From Paludibacter jiangxiensis (lineage in GTDB: Bacteria > Bacteroidota > Bacteroidia > Bacteroidales > Paludibacteraceae), in assembly GCA_945870155.1 (NCBI GenBank), contig CAMBSB010000029.1:1-41846 (forward strand): 41,846 nucleotides of DNA. The letters run 5' to 3'. The notes beneath the pieces are model-generated. The model was not told the origin of the DNA, ran no database searches, and saw only the letters and a list, made by a program, of their open reading frames with translations. This document shows, in pieces, positions 25,151-32,950 of the stretch (its first letter is position 1; each line of letters opens with the position of its first letter). The position numbers were made by a program, and so were the translations under genes.

Positions 25151-26179
25151 ATGACAACAATTCTAGGTTTATTATTAATATTTATCGGCGCATTTTCGTC
25201 AGGTAGTTTCGCTGTGCCATTTGGTGGAGTAAAAGGTTGGAAATGGGAAAATTACTGGTTATCAACCGGTTTGTTCTCCTTTATTATACTTCCTTTAATT
25301 GTTTGTTTACTTTTAGTAAATAATTTTGGAGGTTTGATATCTAATGTATCATCATCCGATTTTTGGGCTATCTTCATTATGGGTGCTGTGTATGGCATTG
25401 GTAGCTTAACATTTGGATTATCCATGCGTTATTTGGGTTTGTCATTGGGATATGCTTTGTCGCTGGGATTGATGGCAGCCATTGGCACACTCGTCCCTCC
25501 GGCTTTGGATGGTCGTTTTGGTATGTTGATTGATTCATTCAATGGCAATATGGTGTTGGTTGGCATCCTCATTTCGCTGGTTGGAATTGCGGGTATTGCA
25601 ATTGCCGGATATCAGAAAGACCAGTTTAACTCAAAGAAAGAAAAAGATGAGAGCAGTGAATTCGACTTCAAAAAAGGTGTAATTGCGGCTTTGTTAACCG
25701 GCGTTTTGGCTTCAGCCATGTCGTTGGGTATCGAAAAAGGCAATGTTGTGAGCAACTTGGCTGTTGAAAGTGGCACAAATCCACTTTTTAGTGGAAATCC
25801 CACGATGTTAATCATGTTGTTGGGTACATTTTTAACCACATTGATTTGGTGTACATATTTGATGATAAAAAACAAAACATTAGTGGAATTTAAAAAATAT
25901 AGCACTGCAATAAGTCTTAAAAATATAGCCATGACAGGATTAGCCGGGTCGCTTTGGTACTTACAATTCATTTTCTTTGGAGCTGGTAAAAGCATGTTAG
26001 GACAATATACTTTTGCGGCTTGGGGTATACTTATGGCTTTTACCATTGTTATTGCCATGCTTTGGGGTTTGTTCAAAGGCGAATGGAAAGGCATTCCTTC
26101 GAAAACAAGATTAATTATGTTTATCTCTTTGGGAGTTATTATTATCGGAACGTTTATTATCGGTTTATTTAATAATTAA
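25151..26179 (+). CDS. rhaT: RhaT-family L-rhamnose/proton symporter
   Basis: A 342-residue inner-membrane transporter of the RhaT family in the drug/metabolite transporter superfamily. It shows about ten hydrophobic segments, with a charged cytoplasmic loop in the middle (DQFNSKKEKDESSEFDFKK, about residues 157-175). Conserved features are GAFSSGSFAVPFGGVKGWKWENYWL at the start, GAVYGIGSLTFGLSMRYLGLSLGYALSLG, and SLWYLQFIFFGAGKSMLG near the end. It would import L-rhamnose, or a related 6-deoxyhexose, released by the periplasmic hydrolases. It belongs to one operon with the UroD-family gene and the mutarotase. The isomerase, kinase and aldolase genes that usually accompany it are not in this window. 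Confidence 0.9.
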   Translation: MTTILGLLLIFIGAFSSGSFAVPFGGVKGWKWENYWLSTGLFSFIILPLIVCLLLVNNFGGLISNVSSSDFWAIFIMGAVYGIGSLTFGLSMRYLGLSLGYALSLGLMAAIGTLVPPALDGRFGMLIDSFNGNMVLVGILISLVGIAGIAIAGYQKDQFNSKKEKDESSEFDFKKGVIAALLTGVLASAMSLGIEKGNVVSNLAVESGTNPLFSGNPTMLIMLLGTFLTTLIWCTYLMIKNKTLVEFKKYSTAISLKNIAMTGLAGSLWYLQFIFFGAGKSMLGQYTFAAWGILMAFTIVIAMLWGLFKGEWKGIPSKTRLIMFISLGVIIIGTFIIGLFNN

Positions 26180-26264
26180 AGAGCAAAGAGCCAAGAACAA
26201 AGAGCCAAGACAAAAGATAAAAGATAAAAGACAAGGAAAAGAACAAAGAGCAAAGAGCAAAGAC
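26180..26264 (+). repeat. Purine-rich AAAGAGC-type low-complexity repeat
   Basis: Immediately after the rhaT stop, about 85 bases consist of variants of AAAGAGC/AAAGAAC and AAAAGATA on the plus strand, almost without T. Similar motifs, often in the opposite orientation, occur at 12705-12718, 18131-18150 and 36292-36337. It looks like a genome-dispersed intergenic microsatellite. Confidence 0.75.
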
Positions 26265-26360
26265 CAATTAACAGATGAACCAATTAACAGATTAACCAAT
26301 TAACCGATGAACTAATTAACCGATGAACCAATCAACAAATGAACCAATTAACTAATCAAC
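26265..26360 (+). repeat. Six-copy 16-bp tandem repeat abutting the mutarotase start
   Basis: Six consecutive 16-bp units start at 26265, 26281, 26297, 26313, 26329 and 26345, with consensus CAATTAACCGATGAAC and a few substitutions each. Each unit is itself two related 8-mers. The array ends 4 bp before the ATG at 26365, so it forms the whole translation-initiation region of the mutarotase. Copy number could vary by slippage. There are no unique spacers, so it is not a CRISPR. Confidence 0.9.
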
Positions 26361-26364
26361 TATC

Positions 26365-26736
26365 ATGGAACACGAAATAGTAAGAACTTACTCAAAACCA
26401 TACAAGCGTTTTTGTTTGGCATTAGATTTAAAAAATGATCCGGAATTAATTGCCGAATACTTGAAATATCATTCACCTGAGCATTTTTGGAATGTAATTG
26501 GTGAAGGAATTAAAAAAGCTGGTGTAGATGTTATGGACATTTATAATGTAGACAACCGCTTGTTTATGATATGTGAAATGCCAGTGGAAGTTGATTTGGA
26601 AGAAGCGTGGCAAAAAATGGGCACCTATGAGCGTCAAACCGAATGGGCAGCATTGATGAGTAAATTTCAGCAAGCACTACCCGGACATAAATTGGAATGG
26701 GTAAAAATGAATAAAGTATATCAAAATCCCGAATAA
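26365..26736 (+). CDS. rhaM: RhaM/DUF718-family L-rhamnose (or L-fucose) mutarotase
   Basis: A 123-residue cytoplasmic protein of the RhaM-like ferredoxin-fold family that interconverts alpha and beta anomers of a 6-deoxyhexose. Visible features are an N-terminal strand KRFCLALDLK; the helix AEYLKYHSPEHFWNVI, with H36 in the position of the catalytic His of RhaM; the strand MDIYNVDNRLFMICEM; and a W-rich segment (TEWAALMSKFQQALP). E. coli RhaM is about 104 residues, so this one has short extensions at both ends. It lies after rhaT, separated by 185 bp of repeats. DUF718 relatives in Bacteroidota also act on fucose, and the nearby GH29 leaves that open. Confidence 0.85.
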   Translation: MEHEIVRTYSKPYKRFCLALDLKNDPELIAEYLKYHSPEHFWNVIGEGIKKAGVDVMDIYNVDNRLFMICEMPVEVDLEEAWQKMGTYERQTEWAALMSKFQQALPGHKLEWVKMNKVYQNPE

Positions 26737-26773
26737 ATGTAAAAATTATTACAGCTTTGGAATAGTTTAGTTT

Positions 26774-27631
26774 TTAAATCTGAGAATGCAATTTTTGATA
26801 TCCTTCAGGAGTAGTCAGGGTATATTTTTTGAACATGGTAGAGAAATAACTATAATTAGTAATCCCAACCTTTTCGGCCACCTGGCAAATTGATAAATTT
26901 GTTGTAACCAGTAGCATCTGAGCACGTTCAATCCGTTTTCTGTTGACATATTCCATGGGTCGAACTCCCATTATTTCGTTAAATATCTTTGAGAAATAAT
27001 CATCACTAAGGAAAATCTGGGCAGATAAATCGCTAAGGGTGATTTTTTTATTCAGGTTTTGATCAATGTAATGATATACCTTGCTTAATTTAGCTTTCGA
27101 TTGTAAATTAGGTGTTTTTTCAATTGAGTTCTCAGCAATAAATCTCGACGTAAGTTGAAGCATAATCCCTTGTGATTCAATAAACTCTGAAAAATTCTGG
27201 TTGTTCATTCGTTGAGAAAAAGAAAGCACTGTATTTTGGTTGTCATAAGTTGCCGGATCAGGGTTAACAATTCTACGCCCCGGATTTAATTCATTCAACC
27301 TTTTGAACAAATTAAAATCTTCCGGTCTGGCATCGACTAAATAATTGAATTGAAACAAATCGTACATTCCAATATTATCAACGATTTCATCCAGGAAGCA
27401 CAAATAAAAATGCCCCATCGTTTCATTGCATTTATAGGAATGAAAAGTGAACTTTGGAATAAGAAATAGTTTTCCTGAAGTAAGATGAAATTCCTGGTTG
27501 TTATAATACACCCAACCTTCACCTTCAGTAATAAGATAAAGCCTTGAAAATGGGCTAATTACTTCTTTGAATTTCCACCAATTCCCAACAACATCAAAAC
27601 TATTGAAAAGAAGTGTTTGCCTGATTAACAT
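26774..27631 (-). CDS. AraC-family transcriptional regulator with cupin-type sensor
   Basis: A 285-residue DNA-binding regulator. The N-terminal half is a cupin-like ligand domain (LYLITEGEGWVYYNNQEFHL, SGKLFLIPKFTFHSY). The C-terminal 100 residues hold two helix-turn-helix motifs: ITLSDLSAQIFLSDDYFSKIFNEIMG, then LSICQVAEKVGITNYSYFSTMFKKY, ending TPEGYQKLHSQ. It is convergent with the rhaT-rhaM operon (37 bp between stops) and lies 85 bp downstream of the HTCS gene on the same strand. It could respond to a cytoplasmic deoxysugar or its metabolite and control the transport operon (inference from position). A TATTTTTG element at 27708-27715 on the minus strand could be its own promoter. Confidence 0.92.
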   Translation of the reverse strand: MLIRQTLLFNSFDVVGNWWKFKEVISPFSRLYLITEGEGWVYYNNQEFHLTSGKLFLIPKFTFHSYKCNETMGHFYLCFLDEIVDNIGMYDLFQFNYLVDARPEDFNLFKRLNELNPGRRIVNPDPATYDNQNTVLSFSQRMNNQNFSEFIESQGIMLQLTSRFIAENSIEKTPNLQSKAKLSKVYHYIDQNLNKKITLSDLSAQIFLSDDYFSKIFNEIMGVRPMEYVNRKRIERAQMLLVTTNLSICQVAEKVGITNYSYFSTMFKKYTLTTPEGYQKLHSQI

Positions 27632-27716
27632 TGATTTGCTTTCTATATATTCAATTGAAAAACTTCAAAATAAAAATGCCTGTTTATTTAAATCAAACCG
27701 GATATCACAAAAATAA

Positions 27717-30700
27717 TTACATGTAATTTTTTCGGTATTCCGATGGTAATATTCCGTACTCTTCTTTAAAGTATTTTGAAAAGTATTTGGGGCTATTGTA
27801 ACCTACTTCGTAAGCAACTTCCGATATGGTTAAATCACTCTTCTCCAGTAGATTTGCTGCTTTCCGCAAACGAATAGAACGAACATATTCGCTGGTAGTT
27901 TTACCTGTAAGCGCCGACATTTTTTTGTTTAAATATACAGTACTCATTCCAATCAATTTACTTAAATCCTCTATTCCAAATTCGGAATCAGCAATTTTTT
28001 CAAGTGTATATTTGTTGACTTTTTCTAGTAGTTTTTCATCTAAAGTAGGTAAGTTTACTTCCGAAATACTCAAACCCGACTGATTGTTTAATTTCGAACG
28101 CTGCTCATCTTTTTTTAACAATAAATTGCGGATACGGGCTTTCAGTACACCTACATTGAATGGTTTTGAAATGTATTCGTCGGCTCCGGCTTCAAATCCT
28201 GTAATTTTATCGTCGTCCAATGTATTTGCAGTAAGTAAAACTACCGGAATGTGCGAAGTATTTACCTCTGTTTTTACTTTTCGACAAAATTCAAAGCCAT
28301 CCATTTCGGGCATGGTAACATCCGAAACAATAATGTCGGGCAAAAAGCGATTCGCTTTTTCGTACGCAATTTGTCCGTTATTTGCTTCTATCACATTATA
28401 TAAACTGCGTAGGTTTTCGACCAAATAAAATCGAAAATCGTCGTTATCGTCAACTAAAAGTATCGTTTTTGCTTTTTTTGAAATAGAATCCATGGTTGGT
28501 ATTTTCATGCTTTCCAACGAAACAACTAATTCCTCCTCGGGTAAATCTTCTTTTATAACCGGTGCCCTTTCTTCAGTCATTGGCAGTTCAATTATAAAGC
28601 TGGTTCCTTTGTCAATTTCACTTTCAACGTGTATATTCCCATTGTGTAGTCGAACAAATTCGTAGGTTATTGAAAGTCCAATTCCGGTACCCATATCGGC
28701 AATTGCGCCTTGATTATCGACCTGATAAAAAGGTTTAAAAATGTTTGAAATTTTGCTTTTGTCGATGCCTATTCCTGTATCGGTCACTTCTATGCGTATA
28801 GGCAAATCAATCCCTTCTGTGTACTGAATATTTACTTCGACCGAGCCATGATTTGGTGTGAATTTGAAAGCATTGGAAAGTAAATTAAACAAAATGCGTT
28901 CTAATTTATTGTGGTCGAAATTAGTATATAATTCTTCTACATTACTTTTTACGGTAAGCTTAATGTTCTTATTTTGAGATATATCCATAAAAGGTAAAAC
29001 TATGTCTTTTATGAAACTTACAATATCACCCATCACGGGGTGATAAGTTATTTCGCCTACTTCCAACTTGCGGAAATCGAGAAGTTGGTTTACAATAAAA
29101 AGAAGTCGTTTTGCATTTCGCAAAACCATAGTCAAATTGTTTTTAATACCGGCATCAATATTTTTGGCCAGCATATTCTCAATTGGTAACATGATTAACG
29201 AAACAGGAGTGCGTAATTCATGACTTAGATTAGTGAAGAACTTCACCTTCATGGCGCTAATCTCCTCTATATGTTGCCGTTCCTGATGCTCTTTGCTTAA
29301 ACGCAATTCAAAAGTAGCTCTATCTATCAAGTATCTGTATATGAATACTATAAGAACACTTATAATTATAAAATAGAGTAAAAAAGCTGGCCAACTTAAC
29401 CAAAACGGAGGTTCAACTTCAATAATTAATGAGGTAGGTTTGGAGTCGGTAAAAGTCCCATTATTTTTAACCCGAACATTGAAGGTGTATGTGCCACGAC
29501 TAAGGTTGTTATAAGTTGCTTTGGGGTTTGATGCATCTATTGTAATCCATTTATCATCGAAACCTTTGAGTTGATACTCGTAGTTGTTTTTTTCGGGGTG
29601 TAGAAAATCTAAAGCGGTAAATGCAATTGTAATGGTGCTTTCATCATGTTTTAGTGATATGCTTGGAGTAAACGACAATGATTTTTTGAGTAAAACCCGT
29701 CCTGAAATATTATCACCTATAGCGATTAAATTATTATTTATATATAAATTTGTAAGTACTACATTTTGAAGTGTTTTCTCTGGTTTAATATCATCAGGAT
29801 TAATGACGTTAAAACCATTGATGCCACCAAAAAACAATTTTCCGTTTTTGCTTTGATAAGCCGATTTCCCGTTAAATTTATTGTCTTGTAAACCATCTTC
29901 TTTACCGAAGCGAATAATATTCGTCTTTATATCATTAAGTTGACCATAATCAATTATCTTAATCATATATATTCCCGTTGTAGTGCTTAACCACACAGCA
30001 TTTTCTTTATCAACAATTACCATGTTAATGGATTTGTTTTCGAGTCCGGGTTCAGTATTCAAAAAATGATAATTTCCGGTAGTAATATTCAATACAGCTA
30101 AACCATTTTGAGTTGCTATCCAAAAGTATCCTTTCTTATCCTGAGCTATTGAATTGATGTAATTTCGTTCGGCAAATCTATCGTTATTTTTGTTGAATTC
30201 TAAATATTTATGAAATTTGCCATTAGGTTTGAGTACTGTTATTCCCCATGCCGATCCAAATAACAAATTGTTTTCATTATCTTTCAATGAACATTCAATG
30301 GTTGAATACCTGTTTCTTTCACTATTGAAAGAGACGAACATATTTACCGTTTCATCGAATTTATAAAAACCTACGTTTAGTGTCCCTATCCATATAGCTT
30401 GGTTCGCATCTTCAACCAGACTCCAAATATTGTTGTCGGGTAAAACAGGATTACTTATAACATTATTAAAGTAATGTATAAATTTTTTTCCATCGTAACA
30501 ATATAGGCCATCCATATAAGTGCCAATCCAAAGTCGTCCCTTAGTGTCAAATAAAAGCGAAACAATAGTATTGTCGATATTACCGTTGCTATTGTAATTT
30601 ACGTAGTTGTAGGTGTTGGTTTTAATGTTGTATTTAAATAAACCTTTCCCGTTAGTTCCTATAAAAATATTGCCTTCATTGTCTTCTACAAAGCAATTGA

Positions 30701-31787
30701 TATCATTGTTGCTGGATAATCCGGGTATTTTATTTGTTGAGAAACGCCGATTAAGCGGATGATAATAATCAACTCCTTGTTTATAAGTGCCAACCCAAAT
30801 AGCACCATCGGCATCAGGAAAAAGTGCCGTAATAGTGTTTTCGGAGAGTGAAAAATTGTTTTTTTCATCCTCTAAAATGCTTTTATAGCTGAAATTGAAT
30901 GGATTTAATAAGCATATTCCTCCATGATCGGTTGCTATCCAAATTGTACTATTTTCATCTTCAATCACTGAACGAATTGGAAATGAATTAAAAGGCGCCC
31001 CCCTAAGTTCATTTTTGAAATCAGTAAACTTATTGGTTTTGGTATCAAAAAGATAAAGTAAAGATGAATTGAGAGTTACCCACAGATTATTTCTTTTATC
31101 TACATATAATGATCTGTTATATGTATTTTTTGAATTTGTAAGGTTTTTGAGTCGATTTGTGATTTTTCCATTTTTAGTGTTAATTTTATAAAGCATACAA
31201 GATCTATCAATTAACCAAAGGTTATCGTCATTGTCGAAACAGCCGTTTTCGTAAAAAATTTCCCGATTGTCTTTTTGAACTTTAATAATTGATTTAGTCT
31301 TATGATTATAAATTTTAACTTCTAAATTATTAACAAAGTGCGCGGTAATATTTTTTCCGCAAACAATATTTAACAAATAATTATCGGTAATACCACGTTG
31401 TGAGAGTATTGGTAGGCAATCAGAACTTACTTTCTCAAGCTGATAATCGAATGTGTTTAAACCCGTTTTGGTTTGAATCCATAGCACGTCATCCGCATCT
31501 TGTTTGAGAGATAACACATAATTGTTGTTTAATGAAGTAGGATTGCTCACATCATGTTTGTAGACCTGAGTATTATATCCATCGAATCGGTTTAGACCTA
31601 AATTTGTACCCACCCAAAGATGTCCTTGCTTATCACGTAAAATGGCATTGACCGAATTACTTGACAATCCTTGATCGGAATTAATATTTTTAAAGTAAAA
31701 CTCGGCTTTTGTTGAGTTGATATTCCATGCGATTATGACAAGCATAATTAAAAGCCTGAATTTAAAAATTCGGTGAGATGATTTCAT
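27717..31787 (-). CDS. Hybrid two-component system regulator (HTCS) of the PUL
   Basis: A 1356-residue one-protein sensor, kinase and transcription factor in the inner membrane. The start at 31787 begins a signal/anchor (MKSSHRIFKFRLLIMLVIIAW); a longer frame from 31832 adds 15 residues with no function. Order: Reg_prop two-propeller periplasmic sensor (about 35-700; repeated HLWVGTNLGL, IWIGTLNVGF motifs), Y_Y_Y domain (about 715-790), membrane segment (about 796-820), HisKA with H856 in LSHELRTP, HATPase (NLLSNAFKFTP, DTGIGI, GTGIGLS), receiver with D1156 in VSDVTMPEMDGF, and a C-terminal AraC-type HTH. All key residues are intact. It most likely binds an oligosaccharide made by the PUL enzymes and activates the susCD and hydrolase promoters. 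Confidence 0.97.
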   Translation of the reverse strand: MKSSHRIFKFRLLIMLVIIAWNINSTKAEFYFKNINSDQGLSSNSVNAILRDKQGHLWVGTNLGLNRFDGYNTQVYKHDVSNPTSLNNNYVLSLKQDADDVLWIQTKTGLNTFDYQLEKVSSDCLPILSQRGITDNYLLNIVCGKNITAHFVNNLEVKIYNHKTKSIIKVQKDNREIFYENGCFDNDDNLWLIDRSCMLYKINTKNGKITNRLKNLTNSKNTYNRSLYVDKRNNLWVTLNSSLLYLFDTKTNKFTDFKNELRGAPFNSFPIRSVIEDENSTIWIATDHGGICLLNPFNFSYKSILEDEKNNFSLSENTITALFPDADGAIWVGTYKQGVDYYHPLNRRFSTNKIPGLSSNNDINCFVEDNEGNIFIGTNGKGLFKYNIKTNTYNYVNYNSNGNIDNTIVSLLFDTKGRLWIGTYMDGLYCYDGKKFIHYFNNVISNPVLPDNNIWSLVEDANQAIWIGTLNVGFYKFDETVNMFVSFNSERNRYSTIECSLKDNENNLLFGSAWGITVLKPNGKFHKYLEFNKNNDRFAERNYINSIAQDKKGYFWIATQNGLAVLNITTGNYHFLNTEPGLENKSINMVIVDKENAVWLSTTTGIYMIKIIDYGQLNDIKTNIIRFGKEDGLQDNKFNGKSAYQSKNGKLFFGGINGFNVINPDDIKPEKTLQNVVLTNLYINNNLIAIGDNISGRVLLKKSLSFTPSISLKHDESTITIAFTALDFLHPEKNNYEYQLKGFDDKWITIDASNPKATYNNLSRGTYTFNVRVKNNGTFTDSKPTSLIIEVEPPFWLSWPAFLLYFIIISVLIVFIYRYLIDRATFELRLSKEHQERQHIEEISAMKVKFFTNLSHELRTPVSLIMLPIENMLAKNIDAGIKNNLTMVLRNAKRLLFIVNQLLDFRKLEVGEITYHPVMGDIVSFIKDIVLPFMDISQNKNIKLTVKSNVEELYTNFDHNKLERILFNLLSNAFKFTPNHGSVEVNIQYTEGIDLPIRIEVTDTGIGIDKSKISNIFKPFYQVDNQGAIADMGTGIGLSITYEFVRLHNGNIHVESEIDKGTSFIIELPMTEERAPVIKEDLPEEELVVSLESMKIPTMDSISKKAKTILLVDDNDDFRFYLVENLRSLYNVIEANNGQIAYEKANRFLPDIIVSDVTMPEMDGFEFCRKVKTEVNTSHIPVVLLTANTLDDDKITGFEAGADEYISKPFNVGVLKARIRNLLLKKDEQRSKLNNQSGLSISEVNLPTLDEKLLEKVNKYTLEKIADSEFGIEDLSKLIGMSTVYLNKKMSALTGKTTSEYVRSIRLRKAANLLEKSDLTISEVAYEVGYNSPKYFSKYFKEEYGILPSEYRKNYM

Positions 31788-31809
31788 GTGATTCTCATTT
31801 AAGTGAACA

Positions 31810-31817
31810 CAAAGATA
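31810..31817 (-). promoter_or_regulatory. -7 element for the HTCS gene
   Basis: On the minus strand this reads TATCTTTG, identical to the element before the rhamnosidase gene. It is 22 bp upstream of the HTCS start chosen at 31787 and lies upstream of it only if that start is used. No clear -33 box was found. Confidence 0.45.
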
Positions 31818-31854
31818 CAATCTGTGAGGCATATAATAAAATTTTTCAACATTT

Positions 31855-31875
31855 TACACTATAATTTTTAGTGTA
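31855..31875. repeat. Small hairpin upstream of the HTCS promoter
   Basis: TACACTA (31855-31861) and TAGTGTA (31869-31875) are perfect 7-base arms around a 7-base AT loop. It lies between the terminator of the PepSY gene and the HTCS -7 element, so it could be an operator or only a secondary stem of the terminator region. Confidence 0.4.
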
Positions 31876-31876
31876 T

Positions 31877-31907
31877 AAAAAAGCCGCAAACAGAAAATGT
31901 TTGCGGC
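31877..31907 (-). terminator. Intrinsic terminator of the PepSY lipoprotein gene
   Basis: Read on the minus strand, perfect 10-bp GC-rich arms (GCCGCAAACA at 31883-31892 and TGTTTGCGGC at 31898-31907) enclose a 5-base loop. Six T residues follow (31877-31882). It sits 27 bp after the PepSY stop and separates that gene from the HTCS gene. Confidence 0.92.
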
Positions 31908-31933
31908 AAAATTATATTTTGAAAAATATTGAA

Positions 31934-32785
31934 TTATTTTTCACAACTAATGCTACCATCTGCTTTAATTGTAACTTTTTTGCGAGTATCAGTGCTTTTT
32001 AAATAGACTAAATAATTGATTGAGCCATCATTTAAACTTAAGATTTCGCATTTTTTCATTGCTGTATATGTGCTGTAATGATTGCTTACAGCAACCGAAA
32101 CGGCTGTAGGTACATTGGCGTATTCGAAACGTTCGGCTTTGAGTAAATATACATTTGAAGCATCGAAAACTAATTTTACAGGCTGTGCTGTTGCCAATGC
32201 AACCATCACCTCGGTTACAACTCCCTCACAAATAGTATCAGTTTCGGCATGGATTACTTTGTATCCGGAATAATTAGTACTGATATAACCGTTAATTTCG
32301 GCAGGTAATGAATCGATGGAAATCTCGTTTTTAAAGTAACGATCGTGTCCGTGATGTACTCCAGTTTGCGTGCTGTCATTTCCATGACGACCTCCATCTT
32401 TTCCACCATGCTTTCCGCCTTTATCGCCATGTTTTCCTTTACCATCCTTATGACCAAAATGCGTACTGTCGTTATGCGCACTATCACAAACCAAGCCTAA
32501 ACTGTCTGCCATTAATCCCTTTGTAGCATTATTGCTATAAGAAATAACAATGCCGTTGGTGTTAAAAAAAACTTGTTCCCCTGTATTAAGTTCAGTCACT
32601 ACTGTGTTATTCGATACTTTTGATAATACAATAGAAGCATCAGGAAAATTGTTAGCTACATAACTGTTTATTGTCCCTGCTGCTTCTGAAGTAAGAGACT
32701 CTAAACCTGCTAATTCGTCAGTTGTGCTTGTGCACGAAACCATTACTGTGGCAAAAGCCATTGCCATAAAAAAACTTTTTTTCAT
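31934..32785 (-). CDS. PepSY-like lipoprotein with His/Gly-rich linker
   Basis: A 283-residue lipoprotein. The start at 32785 (MKKSFFMAMAFATVMVSC) gives a lipobox with Cys18; the open frame reaches 32851 but adds an unlikely leader. Two or three small alpha+beta repeats of the PepSY-like/BLIP-like type are seen: AAGTINSYVANNFPDASIVL with VVTELNTGEQVFFNTNG, then EINGYISTNYSGYKVIHAE with PVKLVFDASN, then a last unit ending KKVTIKADGSI. Between them, residues about 104-147 form a low-complexity linker with nine His among Gly, Lys and Asp (GHKDGKGKHGDKGGKHGG), a possible metal-binding stretch. Such proteins are periplasmic or surface-bound and of unclear role, and often lie near two-component systems. 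It has its own terminator. Confidence 0.8.
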   Translation of the reverse strand: MKKSFFMAMAFATVMVSCTSTTDELAGLESLTSEAAGTINSYVANNFPDASIVLSKVSNNTVVTELNTGEQVFFNTNGIVISYSNNATKGLMADSLGLVCDSAHNDSTHFGHKDGKGKHGDKGGKHGGKDGGRHGNDSTQTGVHHGHDRYFKNEISIDSLPAEINGYISTNYSGYKVIHAETDTICEGVVTEVMVALATAQPVKLVFDASNVYLLKAERFEYANVPTAVSVAVSNHYSTYTAMKKCEILSLNDGSINYLVYLKSTDTRKKVTIKADGSISCEK

Positions 32786-32859
32786 ACTGTTGTAATTTTT
32801 AATTGTTTGTAAAAATGATAATTTTAAAAAAGAGAAGTAATCATTTTTCATACGGTTTT

Positions 32860-32867
32860 CAAATTTA
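32860..32867 (-). promoter_or_regulatory. -7 element for the PepSY lipoprotein gene
   Basis: Minus-strand TAAATTTG fits TAnnTTTG, 74 bp before the chosen start and just upstream of the longer open frame's Met. No -33 TTTG lies at the normal spacing. Confidence 0.35.
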
Positions 32868-32950
32868 TTTTTGATACAAAATTATGTTTGAATTATTGGT
32901 TTTATAAACAATTTCAGTGAAAAGTAGCTTTCTTTCAACGGAATGCTTTT

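Noticed and set aside
26265-26360. CRISPR array
   Set aside because: Units are contiguous 16-bp tandem copies without unique spacers, and no cas genes are present.
27717-31832. HTCS start at 31832
   Set aside because: The extra 15 residues precede the signal/anchor without function, and the -7 element at 31810-31817 would lie inside the coding region.
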